A stretch of 46,825 nt of DNA, taken from assembly GCA_016213785.1 (NCBI GenBank), contig JACQZQ010000014.1:1-46825 (forward strand), in the 5' to 3' direction. The notes beneath the pieces were generated by a model. It made no database searches. It saw nothing but the letters and a program-made list of their open reading frames with translations, and was not told the origin of the DNA. The translations under genes were made by a program, and so were the position numbers. Numbering within the stretch: position 1 is the first letter of the stretch; the number at the start of each line of letters is the position of its first letter. The DNA comes from Acidobacteriota bacterium (GTDB lineage: Bacteria > Acidobacteriota > Blastocatellia > Chloracidobacteriales > JADJPF01). Below, in pieces: positions 45,141 through 46,825 of this stretch.

Positions 45141-45168
45141 CCTCAAAACCCTCTGAAGGGTTTTGAGG
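45141..45168. other. Perfect 11-bp hairpin downstream of the unrecognised gene
   Basis: CCTCAAAACCC pairs with GGGTTTTGAGG around TCTGAA. No T-run follows on either strand. It lies between the end of the 262-residue protein gene and the recombinase relic and may be a terminator lacking its U-tract or an element boundary. Confidence 0.55.
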
Positions 45169-45171
45169 GGC

Positions 45172-45342
45172 TTAAATCAAAAAGGAGAGAACTAACTCTG
45201 AAAATGACCTGGACATTATTTTGATCAATCTTACAAGAGAACGAATAAGATCACGTTTAACAAGCCAATCAGAATTTTCCAGGCCACCTTTAACTCTAAC
45301 AACAGAATCTTCCAAATGGGCTATCCTCCTACAATCCCAATA
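45172..45342 (-). pseudogene. C-terminal relic of a large serine recombinase
   Basis: The minus strand is open for 56 codons up to a TAA at 45172-45174, with no ATG at its head and a stop directly before it. The peptide VVRVKGGLENSDWLVKRDLI followed by RSLVRLIKI is like the C-terminal part of site-specific serine recombinases (pattern V..GLE..DW..RR.LIR.LV..I.I). The catalytic domain and zinc ribbon are absent. The 350-bp gap around it holds nothing else. Confidence 0.5.
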
Positions 45343-45430
45343 TTATCAAATAATATAATTAGGGTATCTTACTATAGTCAAATTGTTTGACAATAACTAA
45401 ATTTGCGCCCAGAGTTGGAATAATGCAAAA

Positions 45431-45733
45431 TCAAAAATCTACTTCTATATTACTTTGTTGAGCTTGGTCAACAATCCCAATAATTTGTGTCCAGATAGTA
45501 GGTTTATAGTCACTTTTATCTTCTTGGGTGATCTGCATGATGGCATAGTTTTGGTAGAATCTGCTTAGGTATTGATCAAAGTCAGGTTCTTTTAGCCTAA
45601 TAGCTATAATAAATTTGTTATTACCTAGAGTGATTGGAGGAGTAACAATTTGTAGATTAGCTTGTATACTAGTAGAAGAGAGGGTTCTAGGGCTATCAAA
45701 ATCAACTTGGTATATTCTTAATGCTACAGCCAT
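45431..45733 (-). CDS. Small hypothetical protein
   Basis: Not recognised. 100 residues with alternating hydrophobic and charged positions that suggest strands and one helix (PDFDQYLSRFYQNYAIMQI). No signal peptide. AAGGA about 9 bases upstream supports the start at 45733. It lies downstream of, and on the same strand as, the LuxR-type regulator, with 134 bp between them. Confidence 0.5.
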   Translation of the reverse strand: MAVALRIYQVDFDSPRTLSSTSIQANLQIVTPPITLGNNKFIIAIRLKEPDFDQYLSRFYQNYAIMQITQEDKSDYKPTIWTQIIGIVDQAQQSNIEVDF

Positions 45734-45867
45734 ATAATTATTCCTTATATAATGTTTAGATTAAACTTGCTACTAATATGTAAGGCGATAATTATCGTCA
45801 TAATACGACAGATATTTTTGTAAAAAAAATAATATTAATCGGCATATCTACCTAATTAGATGTTAAA

Positions 45868-46134
45868 TTAATTTGCATCCTTAGATTGAGATTGAGATTG
45901 ATAAGTGCGATGAGAATCAACAGAAGTTAAAGCATTCTCCAGAGCGTATTTAACAAGGGAAGAAATCTTATGACGGTTAAGTTTTAGCATTATTTTTGCT
46001 CTATGTCCTTCTACAGTTCTCTTTGATACATTAAGAAAATCTGCTATTTCTTCATTAGAATAACCATCTGCAAGAAAAGAAAGTATTTGCCTTTCCCTAT
46101 CAGTTAAATCTATTTTTGTTTTGTTTTTTTTCAT
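45868..46134 (-). CDS. Free-standing LuxR/GerE-type HTH regulator
   Basis: An 88-residue protein that is almost only a LuxR-type DNA-binding domain: LTDRERQILSFLADGYSNEE, IADFLNVSKRTVEGHRAKIM, LKLNRHKISSLVKYALEN. No receiver, PAS or ligand domain precedes it. The tail is Ser/Gln-rich. AGGAG 8 bases upstream fixes the start. It may activate the hypothetical gene downstream. GerE itself has this architecture. Confidence 0.88.
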   Translation of the reverse strand: MKKNKTKIDLTDRERQILSFLADGYSNEEIADFLNVSKRTVEGHRAKIMLKLNRHKISSLVKYALENALTSVDSHRTYQSQSQSKDAN

Positions 46135-46284
46135 TAAAGTAGCTCCTAGATATATAATGTATTATTTAATTAACTTGATTAATATAGTATAAGGAAAATA
46201 ATAATCAATGTAACCTTATAGAGGCAACAAAACCTTATGCTCATGCGCAAAACCATTTTAATCTGAAATCATAGCAGTAGTTTT

Positions 46285-46365
46285 CAGGGCTGTTTAAAAG
46301 TCTGTAAGTGAAAGAAAAAAAAGAGTAGTCTCACCAAAACAGAAAAATAAAAAGAGGTGAGACTA
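46285..46365 (+). mobile_element. Probable left end of an ISAs1-type element with start-codon hairpin
   Basis: CAGGGC at 46285-46290 is like the terminal bases of ISAs1-family elements as I remember them. Closer to the gene, TAGTCTCACC (46326-46335) pairs perfectly with GGTGAGACTA (46356-46365). The right arm contains the Shine-Dalgarno and the A of the ATG, so the start would be hidden in transcripts that read in from outside. Such hairpins are known from other IS elements. Confidence 0.5.
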
Positions 46366-46715
46366 TGAAAGAACTAGTAGAGATACTAACAGAAGTAGAA
46401 GATATCCGCAAAGCAAGAGGGAAAAAATATGAGCTAGTAGCAGTACTAGCAATGGCAATAGTAGCAATAATGTGTGGGTGCAAAAGCTATAGTGCAATAG
46501 CGGAGTGGGGAAGAAATTACAGAGGAGAAATCACAAAAGCGTTAGGGTTTAGAAGAAAAAAGACACCATGTAAAGCAACCCTTTATAGAATATTTAAGAA
46601 TATTAAAGTGGAAGAAGTAGAAGAAAAAATAGATATAGAAAACACAGTAATAACAATGGATGCACTAAATACACAAAAACAAACGGTAGCACTCCACTTA
46701 ATCGGGGCCGGTTGA
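46365..46715 (+). pseudogene. Internally deleted ISAs1-family transposase
   Basis: The first 88 residues match the N-terminal (H-repeat-associated) part of ISAs1 transposases: VEDIRKARGKKYELVAVLAM, CGCKSYSAIAEWGRNYRGEI, ALGFRRKKTPCKATLYRIF. They continue directly into ENTVITMDALNTQKQT, which belongs to the second catalytic block. The roughly 100 residues that should lie between, with the first catalytic Asp (DGKTLRGS type), are missing, and the frame ends soon after at 46713. The element is therefore dead. Confidence 0.8.
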
Positions 46716-46751
46716 AAAAGTATAGATTTGGGGCTAATTGCCAATACGGGT

Positions 46752-46825
46752 TCAACGAAGAATCAATAACTTACAACCAGCTTTATCCTTAAAATATAGT
46801 CGATTTTTCCAGCTTTTATCACGGC
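46752..46825 (-). CDS. Possible C-terminal fragment at the window edge
   Basis: The minus strand is open from the window end to a TGA at 46752-46754. The peptide has WKNRLYFKDKAGCKLLILR at its end. It resembles neither a named family nor random low-complexity sequence, and follows the ISAs1 relic, so it may belong to another mobile element. Too short to decide. Confidence 0.2.
   Translation of the reverse strand, partial: RDKSWKNRLYFKDKAGCKLLILR

Noticed and set aside
1-46825. CRISPR array, prophage or tRNA genes
   Set aside because: No regularly spaced repeats of CRISPR size, no phage structural genes and no cloverleaf-like segments were seen on either strand by eye.

Overview
The window looks like part of a chromosome (possibly a draft contig, since both ends run into insertion-sequence material) from an AT-rich, Gram-negative, hopanoid-making bacterium. 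The Gram-negative call rests on an outer-membrane FadL-like barrel, a DegP/HtrA-type protease and many exported proteins. The mix of PknB-type Ser/Thr kinases with DUF4384 or PATAN domains, FG-GAP and TPR secreted proteins, an orphan microcompartment shell gene, squalene-hopene cyclase and a CruF-like carotenoid gene suggests Acidobacteriota (Blastocatellia-like), but this is inference; no rRNA, tRNA or other direct taxonomic marker was recognised. G+C is low by eye, roughly a third.

Layout. 1-3.9 kb: end of a transposase, then two exported proteins (FadL-like barrel, FG-GAP protein). 4.0-11.15 kb: membrane-arm genes of respiratory complex I in the order nuoH-J-K-L-M-N, without nuoI, closed by a strong bidirectional terminator. 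11.2-12.5 kb: three small minus-strand genes. 12.5-13.15 kb: a non-coding stretch ending in a plus-strand terminator, probably an unannotated structured RNA. 13.2-19.1 kb: an exported protein and a large kinase-TPR-receiver-PATAN protein on the minus strand, divergent from a second, membrane-anchored kinase with a DUF4384 sensor; the 560-bp gap between them is rich in hairpins.

19.1-26.9 kb: yqeY (minus) and then the translation/transcription operon rimP-nusA-infB-rbfA-nrnA, preceded by an orphan intrinsic terminator that looks like an attenuator. 26.9-32.2 kb: minus-strand envelope and RNA genes (peptidoglycan-binding protein, htrA, lepB, rnc, an exported helical protein). 32.4-33.7 kb: an extradiol-dioxygenase-like protein paired with an AMMECR1 protein. 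33.9-38.7 kb: a small plus-strand cluster of one BMC-H shell protein, an acylating-type aldehyde dehydrogenase with a 190-residue tail, an unrecognised acidic coiled-coil protein, an ACT-domain protein and a DUF1992 protein. 38.9-40.4 kb: DinB-like protein and a secreted DUF4384 protein.

40.4-46.8 kb: squalene-hopene cyclase overlapping a CruF-like gene (membrane lipid synthesis), then an accessory zone with decayed mobile elements (transposase relic upstream of shc, a serine-recombinase tail, an internally deleted ISAs1 transposase, a further terminal fragment), an unrecognised 262-residue protein, a small hypothetical protein and a free-standing LuxR-type HTH regulator. The least explained parts are the structured intergenic RNA near 13.1 kb, the hairpin-rich gap near 16.6-17.0 kb, and the one-shell-protein aldehyde-dehydrogenase cluster near 34 kb.
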